DNA of 64,000 bases from Trichomonas vaginalis G3 (Eukaryota > Parabasalia > Trichomonadida > Trichomonadidae). The stretch lies in NCBI RefSeq assembly GCF_026262505.1, contig NC_067207.1, forward strand, positions 6,518,252-6,582,251. Reading direction: 5' to 3'. Positions 30,654-40,209 of this stretch are shown in pieces. Numbering within the stretch: the stretch's first letter is position 1; each line of letters opens with the position of its first letter. The translations under genes were made by a program, and so were the position numbers. The notes beneath the pieces are model-generated. The model ran no database searches. It was not told the origin of the DNA and was given only the letters and a program-made list of their open reading frames with translations.

Positions 30654-31851
30654 GAAAATTGAATACATTCTGAATTCTGAAAATGGTGAGTGGAGAAAAT
30701 ATTGATATTTTAAAAAATAACAATTACTCTAAAATATGTGTTAAATGTATATAATTGACTTTTGAAATATTTACATCGTAATAGATTATCACAATTTGGA
30801 TTTGACAAAATGTAATATGTAACGAACGAGAGATCACAAGTACAATTACAAATTTTTATTTTTAGAGGTTGTAAAATCATTTCAATTGAATTGAAATAGA
30901 TTTGGATACTATCGTTCAATTGAACTTCAAAAAATATTATTACAATTGTTCGATATCATACTATATTTAATATCAATATTATAATTGAAATACTTATTCA
31001 ATTTTTGATATGGGTTTAATATATTATATAATAAATACCATTTAAATCATCCTCAAGGTTTATTTTTGACAAAGAAAAATTGAATGTATAATTACACTTT
31101 CTTTGTCCAAACTGAATAAATTTTGGAAAGCTTATTATTATTCAATTTAAAGTGTTTTTAACAAATCATATAAAATTATCTGATCAGTAATTCAAATTGA
31201 CAATGTCTGAAATCTTTCTGCTTCGGAACATTGAAACCATATTTACCTCCATAAAACAAAATCCTTTCTCAGATTTTAATTCTAAAATCTGATTCGGTCT
31301 CAATCCTTTTTATTAGCACGACTTCTATTAATCAACACTTCCTCGATTTGATATTCTCAAATTTCTAATTTTCATTTATAAGATATCATTTGAATTCGGA
31401 TAAATCCTGTAACCTTTTTTAAACTGAATGATCATTAATTTTATTAAAATATTCATTGATAAGCTTAAGTGATATTCATTGAATAGTAATGATTATTGTC
31501 AGACTGACATTAACCAAACATTTTGCTGTCAAATTACCCCTAAGGGCTATTTTATTTATAACACATTACCTATACAAAAACCAAATGTTTTGGTCCGATC
31601 ACTTCTATCGAATAATAATAAAATAATTAAATTATTCGATCGGAATTTTCTCAGTATTATTAACAAAACCAATATGGTTAGTAATATTAGAAGGAAACTA
31701 TATTTTAAAGTTATTTTTGTCTGATTTTTAATTGTATTTTTTTGATATCAGCAATACCAATAATTTAGATAAAATTAATTTTTTATTTCGAAAGATTGAT
31801 GGATTGAAAATATATCTTGAATTAATTTAAAATTTTTAAAAATATTTTCCG
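30654..31851. other. Intergenic
   Basis: AT-rich. Short frames at 30710-30919 and 31479-31724 lack similarity and have background composition. Confidence 0.5.
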
Positions 31852-32694
31852 TTAGCAATTAATTTTTAGATATTCATCTCTTAATAATGATGACTTGGCA
31901 TTTTTCTGTTCATTTGGATTTAAATTCTCTTTGAGATACGGATTATGGATAATTTTTGATTTCGAATTGATAGAAAACAATTTTAAAATGTCATCACAAT
32001 GATCACCTAAGCGTTGGAACAACAAGAAGATCTTTCTTATTGGATATTTTGAATTATTAATTATTGATTTAATATTCGGAGAGAAACATGTATGGATTGA
32101 TTCATTTCGGAAAATTCTGGCATGATCAATGATATCCTCTTTTGTCCTTGAACAACTCACTATCAATTTGGATCTTGAAGTAGAGATGATGCAAAGTTTT
32201 TCTGTCACTTTTATTTCAAATTTCATTCGTGATTTTTCAACAATAGAAGAGTTGATATCTGATAAACATTTCTGAATCGAATCATAGAATTCATCTGCTC
32301 CAATCCCCTGTTCAACATCGGAAGTCAGAATCATCATATTTTGGCCAGAAAGAAATTTTACCAATTCCGATCTTAACTCTTCTTGAACGAACGAATTTAA
32401 ATTGTTATTGTATTGGATAATCTTATCGTAATGAAATGAGTGACGAAGAATTTGGTTATCAATGTTTGTTGAAAATGACAATTTTGTCAGCCTGACAATA
32501 AGATTTTCGAGTGTATTCTCTTCATCTGATTTAGAATAAATAAGTAGAGAACGTTCTGAGCTCTCCTGATTGCTTATTTCTTTAATTGTATATCCTGATA
32601 TCTCGAATTTTCCTTTTTCGTGTGACTTATCCTTATCAACTACTGTTATGACGTCACGCGAAACAACAAATTTTCTTTTTTCGCTTTTCTCCAT
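31852..32694 (-). CDS. Hypothetical protein, 280 residues
   Basis: A continuous frame with normal amino-acid composition, starting at ATG 32694. The N-terminal ~70 residues (KFVVSRDVITVVDKDKS, GKFEISGYTIKEI, RSLLIYSKS) alternate as beta strands and end in a helix TLENLIVRLTKLSF, a pattern compatible with a PH-like fold. The rest is mixed helix and strand with no motif. No signal peptide or membrane helix. It lies between a Myb gene and a coiled-coil gene, all on the minus strand, with separate spacers. I do not recognise the family. Confidence 0.65.
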   Translation of the reverse strand: MEKSEKRKFVVSRDVITVVDKDKSHEKGKFEISGYTIKEISNQESSERSLLIYSKSDEENTLENLIVRLTKLSFSTNIDNQILRHSFHYDKIIQYNNNLNSFVQEELRSELVKFLSGQNMMILTSDVEQGIGADEFYDSIQKCLSDINSSIVEKSRMKFEIKVTEKLCIISTSRSKLIVSCSRTKEDIIDHARIFRNESIHTCFSPNIKSIINNSKYPIRKIFLLFQRLGDHCDDILKLFSINSKSKIIHNPYLKENLNPNEQKNAKSSLLRDEYLKINC

Positions 32695-32924
32695 GAAGTT
32701 ATCAAAAAATTCTATTCATTACATCAAGTCACTTTTTACTCGGTGTAAAATTTTGGAATTGAAATTCAACGTCTTTTTATACGTTCCATGATCTGAAATT
32801 TAAATTGGATCAAAGAAACGACATCGCGTCATTATGGATATCAATATTTTGATATTAATTTTTCAGGAAAAAAAGTTTTCAAGAATAATTCGCATAACAA
32901 ACAACATTTTTTAATAAAATAAGC

Positions 32925-34391
32925 TTAGCTAGGTGGATTTTCGTTAGGATCACGTATTATTTTCCTTTTCCTCTGCTTTTTTACTCTAACTCTTATGTAA
33001 TGCTGTTCATTTGGTGGTCTTGGCTTAAATTCGCCATTAATTTGATCCGCATTAACTGGGTTATCTGTATTATCTTCTTCCTCCTCTTCTTCTTCGTATT
33101 CTGATACATATTGGTCATTATTTGGTGTCAACGATTTTCCAATTCGTCGTGGAGATGAAATTGGAGGAGATTTAAACGGTGACTCTTGATTATTCCTATT
33201 TGTAGTTGAAATGACATAAGCGCTAATCTCATCTTTCAGCTTGACTTCGAGTTTATCGACTGTTTCTTTGATGATCGATTGAATATCTTCTTTATCCTTT
33301 TCGTTCTGGGGAGTTATTGCTGGGGATCTAATATTTGGTTCGTATATTACTATTGGAGTTTTCTGAGGCGATTTACCGTCAGAATTTTGGTTAATTGCGC
33401 TTAAAATAGCATTTGTTCGAAGATTTATTGATTGGGATAGCGTCTGAATAGTCTGGACAACATCATCTTGGAATGTTCCAAATGCATTTGCTGTTTCTTT
33501 TGTTTGAATATTAATTTCATTTCTTATTTGATCAATTTGTGAATTATTTTCGGATCTTACCTTCGCCAACGCCTCTTTAGTTTCCTTTTCCAGTGTTAGA
33601 ATATTATTTTCAACAGCAGGCTGCAAGTTTTGAAACGCATTTTGTAAATCTTTAATTGCAGTTGCCATTTTTTGCTGTAGATTATGTATAATTTGGAACA
33701 ATGTTGAATGTGCAGATTGATCTGCAGCATCAAATTGTTGTAATGAGTTGTTTAACTTTGAAATACTTTCTCCAACTTGAGATTCGATCAATGAGGTTTT
33801 CTGATTTGCAACAACAAGGGCTTCTTCAATTTTAGAAACTTTACTTTCTAAAATATTCAACTTATTGTTTTGAGAATCAACATTTGAAACGGAATTATTA
33901 ACTTTTTGTTGGATATCGTTATTTATCGATTTAAAGTAATCGTTCATGCTATTTATCATCTGGTTTGATGATGTGACTGTATTTTCAAGTTGATTTACCC
34001 GATCTTTTAGAGAACTGATATTTTCTTGATAAGAACTCATCATTGTCTCTAATTTCGTAGATAGAATTGCTATGTTATCTTCACAAGGCTTAATTCGAGA
34101 AGGGATTTCGTATGAAACTATTCTGTCGTAATTAAATTGATTATTCTGACTTGGAGGATCGTAACTTGATGGTAATATTGGAGGGCGAGGATGAAAATCG
34201 ATCAACGAGCGTCTTTCTGGTTCAGGAAGTAATTTATTAACAGGTTTTGCATCCATAAACGTCGGTTGTGGTAAATTTGAACCTAATTTCTTTCGATTTT
34301 TCTCTTCAATTTGCTTTTTAAGTTCTTCTGCATAAATAGGTCCGTTTTGCTTTCGCCAGTTGTTGAGCTCCTCCCCTTCTTGCCCAAACAT
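32925..34391 (-). CDS. Coiled-coil protein with a YAEELKKQIEEK motif
   Basis: 488 residues. Near the N-terminus, GPIYAEELKKQIEEKNRKK resembles the Y-x-x-ELxxQIxEK motif seen in several centrosomal, ciliary and microtubule-associated proteins (for example the CSPP1 and CCDC66 kind). Residues ~105-330 form a long predicted coiled coil (heptads such as LSTKLETMMSS, VNQLENTV, LNILESKVSKIEE). A second short coil lies at ~365-385. The C-terminus is disordered, with an acidic run (YEEEEEEEDN) and a basic end (RVRVKKQRKRKIIR). A structural role in the trichomonad cytoskeleton (flagella, axostyle, basal-body fibres) is plausible but inferred only from the motif and coil. Confidence 0.75.
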   Translation of the reverse strand: MFGQEGEELNNWRKQNGPIYAEELKKQIEEKNRKKLGSNLPQPTFMDAKPVNKLLPEPERRSLIDFHPRPPILPSSYDPPSQNNQFNYDRIVSYEIPSRIKPCEDNIAILSTKLETMMSSYQENISSLKDRVNQLENTVTSSNQMINSMNDYFKSINNDIQQKVNNSVSNVDSQNNKLNILESKVSKIEEALVVANQKTSLIESQVGESISKLNNSLQQFDAADQSAHSTLFQIIHNLQQKMATAIKDLQNAFQNLQPAVENNILTLEKETKEALAKVRSENNSQIDQIRNEINIQTKETANAFGTFQDDVVQTIQTLSQSINLRTNAILSAINQNSDGKSPQKTPIVIYEPNIRSPAITPQNEKDKEDIQSIIKETVDKLEVKLKDEISAYVISTTNRNNQESPFKSPPISSPRRIGKSLTPNNDQYVSEYEEEEEEEDNTDNPVNADQINGEFKPRPPNEQHYIRVRVKKQRKRKIIRDPNENPPS

Positions 34392-35420
34392 TACTAACGA
34401 ATTTGAAAATTTTTCGACTGTTTTTTTATGGAAAATCTAGTTGGTTTTTATGTATCACAGTGATTAGATCATTCGACAAGAAGCAAAGGATTCGTATTGC
34501 CAATTAAAATCTAACAATTTATCTTTGTGATTTGATTCATACGTTTTCCATCAAATCTTACTCGCTCGGTTTTCAATTTTGCTAATGGACATATGCTCAC
34601 CTCATTCAGCTAAACTTGGTTACATGGGATGGTTTAAATTTAACGAGACTTTTCATAAGTAACAAAATTACATTTCTTTAACCTATATGAAATATGCATA
34701 TGCCGTATTAGTATATTTGTTTTATATATTAAATCCTGAATATCTATAGGAATTATAGATTTATTACATTTTACGTTTCAATTGGGAATATGGAAGGATA
34801 GTTAGTACGAATATATTTCTTACATATATGTGTAGATTGTCATATTCTAAATATGAATGAAATTATTAAACCTGCCAAGATATTTGAGGATAGTTTGAAT
34901 GCAAAAAAGTAATTTGTGCATGTTACTATACGAAAGGATATATATTTATTAAATTCCGAAGTCGTGATTCCTTTATTATATTTTATTTGTTGAGATTGAA
35001 ACAAAATTATTGATGATTCTATAGTTTTTGATGTTTTTAATGCATGAATAATATTTCAATTATATGATAGATAGTAAATGTCATACTCATTAAGCACAAC
35101 AACAAAACTAAATTTCCAAAAAAATTTCGAAAAAATCTTTTTCAAGTTAAAAAATACAAATTTTATAATGAATTCTGAAAAATGAAAAAAATTTGGAAAA
35201 ATAGATACCCATTATAATTGATATTGATGCGAAAACAATAATATTTTTGACAAAAATCATGCAATATTACCAAAATTATTTATTATGAAAAAATCTTAGC
35301 TTGTTTTAAGAATCTTTCTATTAAAGTTTTACTATATATCAACAGTTTAGAATAGCTCTAGTGTAAATCTATTAATTTTTAAAAATTTCAAATATATTGA
35401 AAACCGTTGAAAGAAGTAGT
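34392..35420. other. Intergenic
   Basis: AT-rich 1-kb spacer; nothing recognised. Confidence 0.5.
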
Positions 35421-36572
35421 TTACTTAGACCAATTCCTGAAGTACTGAGAGTAGATTTTCAGGGCCTCAGCGATATTTCCTGGAACAAATAAGAAATGAT
35501 TTCCAAGAACATCGCCAGTGCGAAGTCTTTCAGCAAATTCCTTGGAGACCTTAGCAATAATCTGTGTTCTGCATTGATCTGGTGATGGTTTCTCTGGATT
35601 TGTAACTTCGCAAGAGGTAGTCATGACATCCCCATTGACACCAAATCTTGCAGCGGTCCATGTTCCTTCAATAACCTTTCCGGCAACAGAAGTACCAATT
35701 CCGCTCTCGAAATGGGTTGTAACTTTGGATGATGTCGTAAGTTTTCTTGGAATTGTGCAGTGAGCGAATCTAGCTGTTGTTCCATCGATTCCTGTTGGAT
35801 TTGCCATGAAAATTGGGGATCCTGTCATTTGATTCATGATCATCATTGTAACTGTTGCTGGAATATCACCTTCGCATGCAGCAGTCATTCCTTCATCATT
35901 AAATCTTGATACTTCTAAGCAAGATGTGCACTTGAGAGAAGTAACAAGGTCGAAGCAACGGATTGTAAAAGCGTCGAGTTTATGTTTCTTGATAATCTCG
36001 TTAATTGAATTGTAAACATTTTCTTTCTTAGCTCCTGTAAGGAATTCGGATATATCAATGCGTTCTGTATGCATATGGAATTTTGGTGGGAGACCTTCTG
36101 CGTAATATCCAGATCCAATGAGCCAATCAGATGGATTTCCAATGAGTCCAATCTTTGGTTTCTTCTGTGCAAAGACAGATGCAGTACTTGCGGCTGTGAG
36201 GATCGGAACGAGTCTTTCCTTATCGTCTACGCAGCAGAAAATGCTTGGGGCACGCTTTCCAGCTTTGAAGTCAGCATTGAGGCGTGCTGAAATCTCGCAA
36301 CCAGCAGCAAATGAATTTGACTTCTTATGAACAAGAATTACAGCTGGATTCTCAGGATATTGCTCTGCCATTTGGAGGAACATACGCTCTGTACCGCCAC
36401 CAGCGCAAAATCCAATGAGTGGCTCGCCTTTAATCAATGGTATATTACTTGCTTGGAGTTGAACATTCTTAGGTACAGACTCAAGCAGAGGGCCGAGGTA
36501 TTGCTTCATGAGCTCTGGGGATTTCTTTGGGAGACCAGTGTCGATGATACGATATTTGAGTGTTGCAAGCAT
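35421..36572 (-). CDS. L-fucose/L-arabinose isomerase-like protein
   Basis: 383 residues from the first in-frame ATG (36572); the frame extends 19 codons further but only from a TTG. The sequence follows the fucose/arabinose isomerase-like superfamily: an N-terminal Rossmann-like part (LIGFCAGGGTERM, KIGLIGNPSDWLIGSGY), then DAFTIRCFDLV, the metal-site region CEGDIPATVTMMIMN with an acidic pair (~229), AHCTIPRKL with the conserved His (~275), and the C-terminal barrel segment TGDVLGNHFLFVPGN. These enzymes interconvert aldose and ketose sugars using a divalent metal. Known bacterial and archaeal relatives include many proteins of unproved substrate, so the sugar is open. The gene has somewhat higher GC than its surroundings, which fits (but does not prove) acquisition from bacteria. 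Confidence 0.8.
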   Translation of the reverse strand: MLATLKYRIIDTGLPKKSPELMKQYLGPLLESVPKNVQLQASNIPLIKGEPLIGFCAGGGTERMFLQMAEQYPENPAVILVHKKSNSFAAGCEISARLNADFKAGKRAPSIFCCVDDKERLVPILTAASTASVFAQKKPKIGLIGNPSDWLIGSGYYAEGLPPKFHMHTERIDISEFLTGAKKENVYNSINEIIKKHKLDAFTIRCFDLVTSLKCTSCLEVSRFNDEGMTAACEGDIPATVTMMIMNQMTGSPIFMANPTGIDGTTARFAHCTIPRKLTTSSKVTTHFESGIGTSVAGKVIEGTWTAARFGVNGDVMTTSCEVTNPEKPSPDQCRTQIIAKVSKEFAERLRTGDVLGNHFLFVPGNIAEALKIYSQYFRNWSK

Positions 36573-36920
36573 CGTTTTTGTCACCTTCAATCCTGTGAAA
36601 TATCCATTCAATTTTTGAATCGCTCTCAATTTCGTGGATGATATTTCCGAATCAGCTCACTTTCAATATTATTACAATAATGTCGTGTGTCGGCCATTAA
36701 TTTAACAACTTAGAAAAATTCTCTGGCTCCATCAGGCAATCAAATCGATTTACAGGCATTGCCAATGGGGATCGAATACCATAAACATTCGTTAGAGTAC
36801 ACTTAAATTGTAAGAGATTAAATCTATACATCATGTAAGTTCAAATTTGTAATTTTTGTTAAAAAAGAAAGATTTATACATAAACTTTATATTTATTTTA
36901 TCTAAAAAATCAACACATGT
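36573..36920. other. Intergenic
   Basis: Short AT-rich spacer between two minus-strand genes; no feature. Confidence 0.5.
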
Positions 36921-37469
36921 TTATTCCTGAGGTAAGATCAATGTATTGAGCTGATCAGCTTGATGGAAATTCTTCAATCCAGAATACCATCTATTTTTAA
37001 CAGCTCCAGGGCTTCTTCCTGGCAGTAGACGGGCTATATTAGACCAGTGATTACCTATTTCTCTCTGTTTTTCAATAATTAATTGATCTTCCCAAGGTTC
37101 GAATGCGCCTTTCTTAATATTGGGGTCTAAGCAATTTAACCATCTCTCTCTACATTGTTTACTTGTTCTTGTAGGTACAAACTTTGCGATATCGTGCCAT
37201 TTTTTAGGTCCAATAGAAGTAATTGCGGCTTTAAGCTGAGCATCTTCTTCGGCAGTCCAAGCACCACGAGAGCTTGCTGCATTATTCATAGGTGCAGAGT
37301 CCATTAAATATTGAGGAAATAATTGCATTGCAGCGTATTGTTGAGATAAGTTTGGGGTCCCGGTCCCTTGAGCATCTGCAGGATAAGGCTGATATTGATC
37401 TGGGAAAGAGTAGAATCCACCACCGGTTTGATCGGCGGTTGCGGTTTCGTTAGACATGGAGGTTTGCAT
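36921..37469 (-). CDS. R2R3 Myb-type DNA-binding protein (second)
   Basis: 182 residues from ATG 37469 (the longer open frame begins at TTG); a second ATG four codons later is also possible. A Gln/Pro/Gly-rich N-terminus (GGGFYSFPDQYQPYP) precedes two Myb repeats: R2 RGAWTAEEDAQLK, GPKKWHDIAKFVPTRTSKQ, ERWLNCL and R3 KGAFEPWEDQLI, GNHWSNIARLLPGRSPGAVK, NRWYSGL. The repeats are closer to canonical animal/plant Myb (PTRTSKQCRERW, GRSPGAVKNRW) than those of the gene at 30086, so the two are distinct paralogues. The C-terminal tail is short. Likely a sequence-specific transcription regulator. TCACAA at 37491-37496 is a candidate initiator. Confidence 0.93.
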   Translation of the reverse strand: MQTSMSNETATADQTGGGFYSFPDQYQPYPADAQGTGTPNLSQQYAAMQLFPQYLMDSAPMNNAASSRGAWTAEEDAQLKAAITSIGPKKWHDIAKFVPTRTSKQCRERWLNCLDPNIKKGAFEPWEDQLIIEKQREIGNHWSNIARLLPGRSPGAVKNRWYSGLKNFHQADQLNTLILPQE

Positions 37470-37770
37470 CAATTTTACAATAATCGTCTTTTGTGATCTT
37501 TCTTTTGAAGACAATTTAATTCAGAGTCTTCAAAACTTGATAATCAAGTATCTAATTAGAATTAAAATATATTTTATGGACCAAAATTAGGCATCAATGC
37601 AAAAAATTTTGATCAAAATTTTAATATGCTATCATACTCATTATTATTCTGCTGTTGTCAAATACATAAGCAGAAATAGCAGAAAAAGCTTTTATTCATC
37701 CTTATTATAAAGTCAATATTCAGAATGAATATTGAATTCCATTATATACCTTTTTGATATAGCATATTCG
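37470..37770. other. Intergenic
   Basis: AT-rich 5' flank of the Myb gene, with a weak TCACAA initiator candidate at 37491-37496 (minus strand). Confidence 0.4.
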
Positions 37771-38040
37771 TCAATAACTTACTATAGTAATTATTTGATC
37801 AACTTTTGGCTTCTTCATGATCTTCCATAGATCTGGAAACTGCCACTTTTTTATATAGCATAAGCTATCAATATGGACATTATGGTATAATTCACCAGCT
37901 TTCACAGAGATACAGGACAATTTCTGATGTAATACATCTTGAATCTCCAAATCAATATGCATTTGAACGTTCAGATATAAATTCAATTTTGATTTGGAAT
38001 GTTCCAAAGTCTTATCATACAATAATGCCCTATACTCCAT
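37771..38040 (-). CDS. Small hypothetical protein, 89 residues
   Basis: ATG-started frame with balanced composition (MEYRALLYDKTLEHSK, KKWQFPDLWKIMKKPK) and no stop-rich neighbourhood. No family is recognised. It could be a real small gene, a truncated remnant, or chance. Confidence 0.3.
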   Translation of the reverse strand: MEYRALLYDKTLEHSKSKLNLYLNVQMHIDLEIQDVLHQKLSCISVKAGELYHNVHIDSLCYIKKWQFPDLWKIMKKPKVDQIITIVSY

Positions 38041-38411
38041 TACAAACGAATCTAACTATTACGTTTTTGTCAACGGCGCCTCACAAAATTTAAATGCATG
38101 ACAATAAAATTAAATACTTGATTTCATTATTGATGTTTTTTGAGAGCGTTAATTTTTTATCCCCGCCAAAGATCCTGATCAACATTGGCATTCTCACCGA
38201 ATTTTCAATTGTTGGTCATTTATGAAATTAAGACTAATGTCGCTTTTGAGATAACACATTGAAATTTTTTCCCCACAACAACCCAAATTAATATCGTTAA
38301 GCCTTTATTCTTTTAAATCTGAATTCAAACTTCCCGAATTCAGTCGCTCAGCAAATTATGCTATGTAAATTTTTGTAAAGTACCAAAAAGTCAGATTTTT
38401 AATCCCAAAAC
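38041..38411. other. Intergenic / 5' region of the methyltransferase gene
   Basis: AT-rich; no clear initiator before ATG 38412. Confidence 0.45.
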
Positions 38412-39404
38412 ATGGAAGGAGATTTTGCAACTACAGAATCTTTTTATTCTAATCAGCATGGCCACATTTCTTTCCATGACATAATACTCAGGGATACTGC
38501 TGTATTTTCTCAATTTGAAAAAGCCATCAGATATAACTCTACTTTGTTCAAAGATAAAATTGTATTGGAAATTGGTTCTGGAACCGGAATTTTTTCTATG
38601 ATGGCTGCAAAATCAGGAGCTAAGCATGTCTATGCATGGGAACCATCATTATTAAATATTTATTCCAAAAAAACTATCGAAGATAATAATTTGCAAGATA
38701 AAATCACAATTTTAAGTCAAAATTTAGAAGAAATCAAGCTAGAGGAGAAAGTAGATGTCATTTTTACTCTTTGTTTCGGATATGGAGTAATTTATGAATC
38801 TTATTTTCCTCAATTCTTAAAAGCAAAAGAATTATTTCTATCGGAAAACGGAATAACTATTCCTTCAAAGATAGATCTAATAATTGCTCCACAAAAAGTA
38901 TCACAAATACGACGACAATTAGCTCAATATTCTAATTATTGGGATAACGATGTTTATGGATACAACTATAAAGCTATGAATGAACTTGTTGATTCATCAG
39001 TTAATATTGATTACTTAATTCCTACTTCAATTTCTTCATCACCTCATATTTTCAAATCAATAGTTACATCTGAGGCAAAAACAGATTTATCTCTTAGCGG
39101 AAACTTTGAATTTACAATAGAAAGCGACCAAGAGCTTGAAGGTTTTGGTTCTTGGTTTGATATTCAATTCCCTACTTCAACCGAGCCAATAATTGTCTCA
39201 ACAGCTCCATCGTGCGAAAACTTGACACATTTTTGTCAATTGGCTTTCCATTTTCCAAAATCAATTGATGTCAAGAAAGATGACGTTATTTCTGGATCAG
39301 TTAATATTAGTTATCAGGGAGATAAATGTTCTCCGTTGATTTATGATATTTCCTATAAGATTAATGACTCAGATCCGATTTCTCAGAAATACATTCTGAA
39401 ATAA
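38412..39404 (+). CDS. Divergent PRMT-family protein arginine methyltransferase
   Basis: 330 residues, typical PRMT core length. SAM-binding motif I is VLEIGSGTGIFSMMAAKSGA (51-70), and post-I AWEPS keeps the ribose-binding Glu (77). The family double-E loop (usually SEWMGYxxxYES) reads TLCFGYGVIYES (119-130): the first Glu is Leu, the second (129) is kept. The N-terminal helix FYSNQHGHISFHDIILRD matches YFxxYxxxxxHxxML with losses. In the C-terminal barrel GFGSWFDIQF and THFCQ (272-276, usually THWxQ) are recognisable. So the fold is clearly PRMT, but a catalytic Glu that positions the substrate arginine is missing; the protein may be inactive, act on another substrate, or be a regulatory partner. 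The stop overlaps TAAAG, a UAAA-type polyadenylation signal. Confidence 0.85.
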   Translation: MEGDFATTESFYSNQHGHISFHDIILRDTAVFSQFEKAIRYNSTLFKDKIVLEIGSGTGIFSMMAAKSGAKHVYAWEPSLLNIYSKKTIEDNNLQDKITILSQNLEEIKLEEKVDVIFTLCFGYGVIYESYFPQFLKAKELFLSENGITIPSKIDLIIAPQKVSQIRRQLAQYSNYWDNDVYGYNYKAMNELVDSSVNIDYLIPTSISSSPHIFKSIVTSEAKTDLSLSGNFEFTIESDQELEGFGSWFDIQFPTSTEPIIVSTAPSCENLTHFCQLAFHFPKSIDVKKDDVISGSVNISYQGDKCSPLIYDISYKINDSDPISQKYILK

Positions 39405-39493
39405 AGTTTTAAAAATAGATATTTGTATGTAAATTTAGGGCTGTACAAAATCGAGAAAAACATTGCCGTGCGGTAATATAGGGTCAAAAAAAT

Positions 39494-39522
39494 CGCGCCT
39501 CGGCGGCTCCGCCGCCTCGGCA
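39494..39522. repeat. GC-rich palindromic island
   Basis: About 29 bp of almost pure G/C in DNA of roughly one quarter GC. CGGCGGCTCCGCCG at 39501-39514 is a perfect 6-bp stem with a 2-base centre, flanked by a direct GCCTCGGC pair. It lies 90 bp after the methyltransferase stop. A terminator-like, structural or repeat-family role is possible; none is shown. Confidence 0.6.
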
Positions 39523-39550
39523 CTATTAAGTGCGCATTATATTTAATATG

Positions 39551-39620
39551 TCCTTTTTTTTCTCTTCTTCTTTTCCTTTCCTTCTTCCTCTCCTTCCTCT
39601 TCTTTCCTTCTCCTTCTCTT
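39551..39620 (+). repeat. Polypyrimidine (C/T) tract
   Basis: About 70 bases of nearly pure T and C on the plus strand; low complexity. It explains the Lys/Arg/Glu-rich minus-strand frame over it. Confidence 0.8.
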
Positions 39621-40209
39621 TTTACAACAACTGTAATAAACAGAAATTCATCAAAAGTGACAGCTCTCAATTTTTTGACATTTGTAAATTCTAAATTGAA
39701 TGAGAAAAATGAAATAATACTAAGCATAATACAATATTCTAGATTTAATTATAATTAGGAAAAAGTTAGTTTTGAGAGTACTTTTCATAGGCATATAGAA
39801 TGAAATCTTCTGAAAAATAATATCACATAAACTCATATTATTTTCTAATATATAACTATTTTATATAAAAATCAAATTCAATGATCTTAAAAGCGAAGGA
39901 CAAACCTCAAAATTTACGAATATAATGAGTGGGAATATAATGCTTATCTATCATAAAACCATATGAAATATCAATTTTTGCTTTACGCCTAATTTTTGAC
40001 GACAATTAGCAAAAAATGTTAAATGTTAACACTCAGTCCATTTGAATATGAAAAATAAAATTGACTTTGATTAAATGTAAGAACGCTATAAATTATGTAT
40101 ATGATTCAGTAAATAAATCTAAGCAACCTTGACTAAAAATCCATGGAGAGATTGGGACAAAGTTGCAATTCGGCACTTTTTGTAAAAAAAATGGGGTCAT
40201 ACTCATAAT

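Larger units (their letters stand above)
39405..40209. other. Intergenic with GC-rich hairpin and pyrimidine tract
   Basis: Contains the GC-rich island at 39494-39522 and a C/T tract at 39551-39620 (listed separately). The remainder is AT-rich up to the satellite. Confidence 0.6.

Noticed and set aside
31479-31724. 81-codon plus-strand frame
   Set aside because: Low-complexity AT-rich composition and no recognisable motif; likely chance.
36573-36629. 19-codon N-terminal extension of the isomerase-like protein
   Set aside because: It starts at TTG with a stop upstream and no ATG; the first ATG is at 36572.
39383-39727. Minus-strand frame rich in Lys/Arg/Glu
   Set aside because: Produced by the pyrimidine tract and GC island; overlaps the end of the methyltransferase gene.
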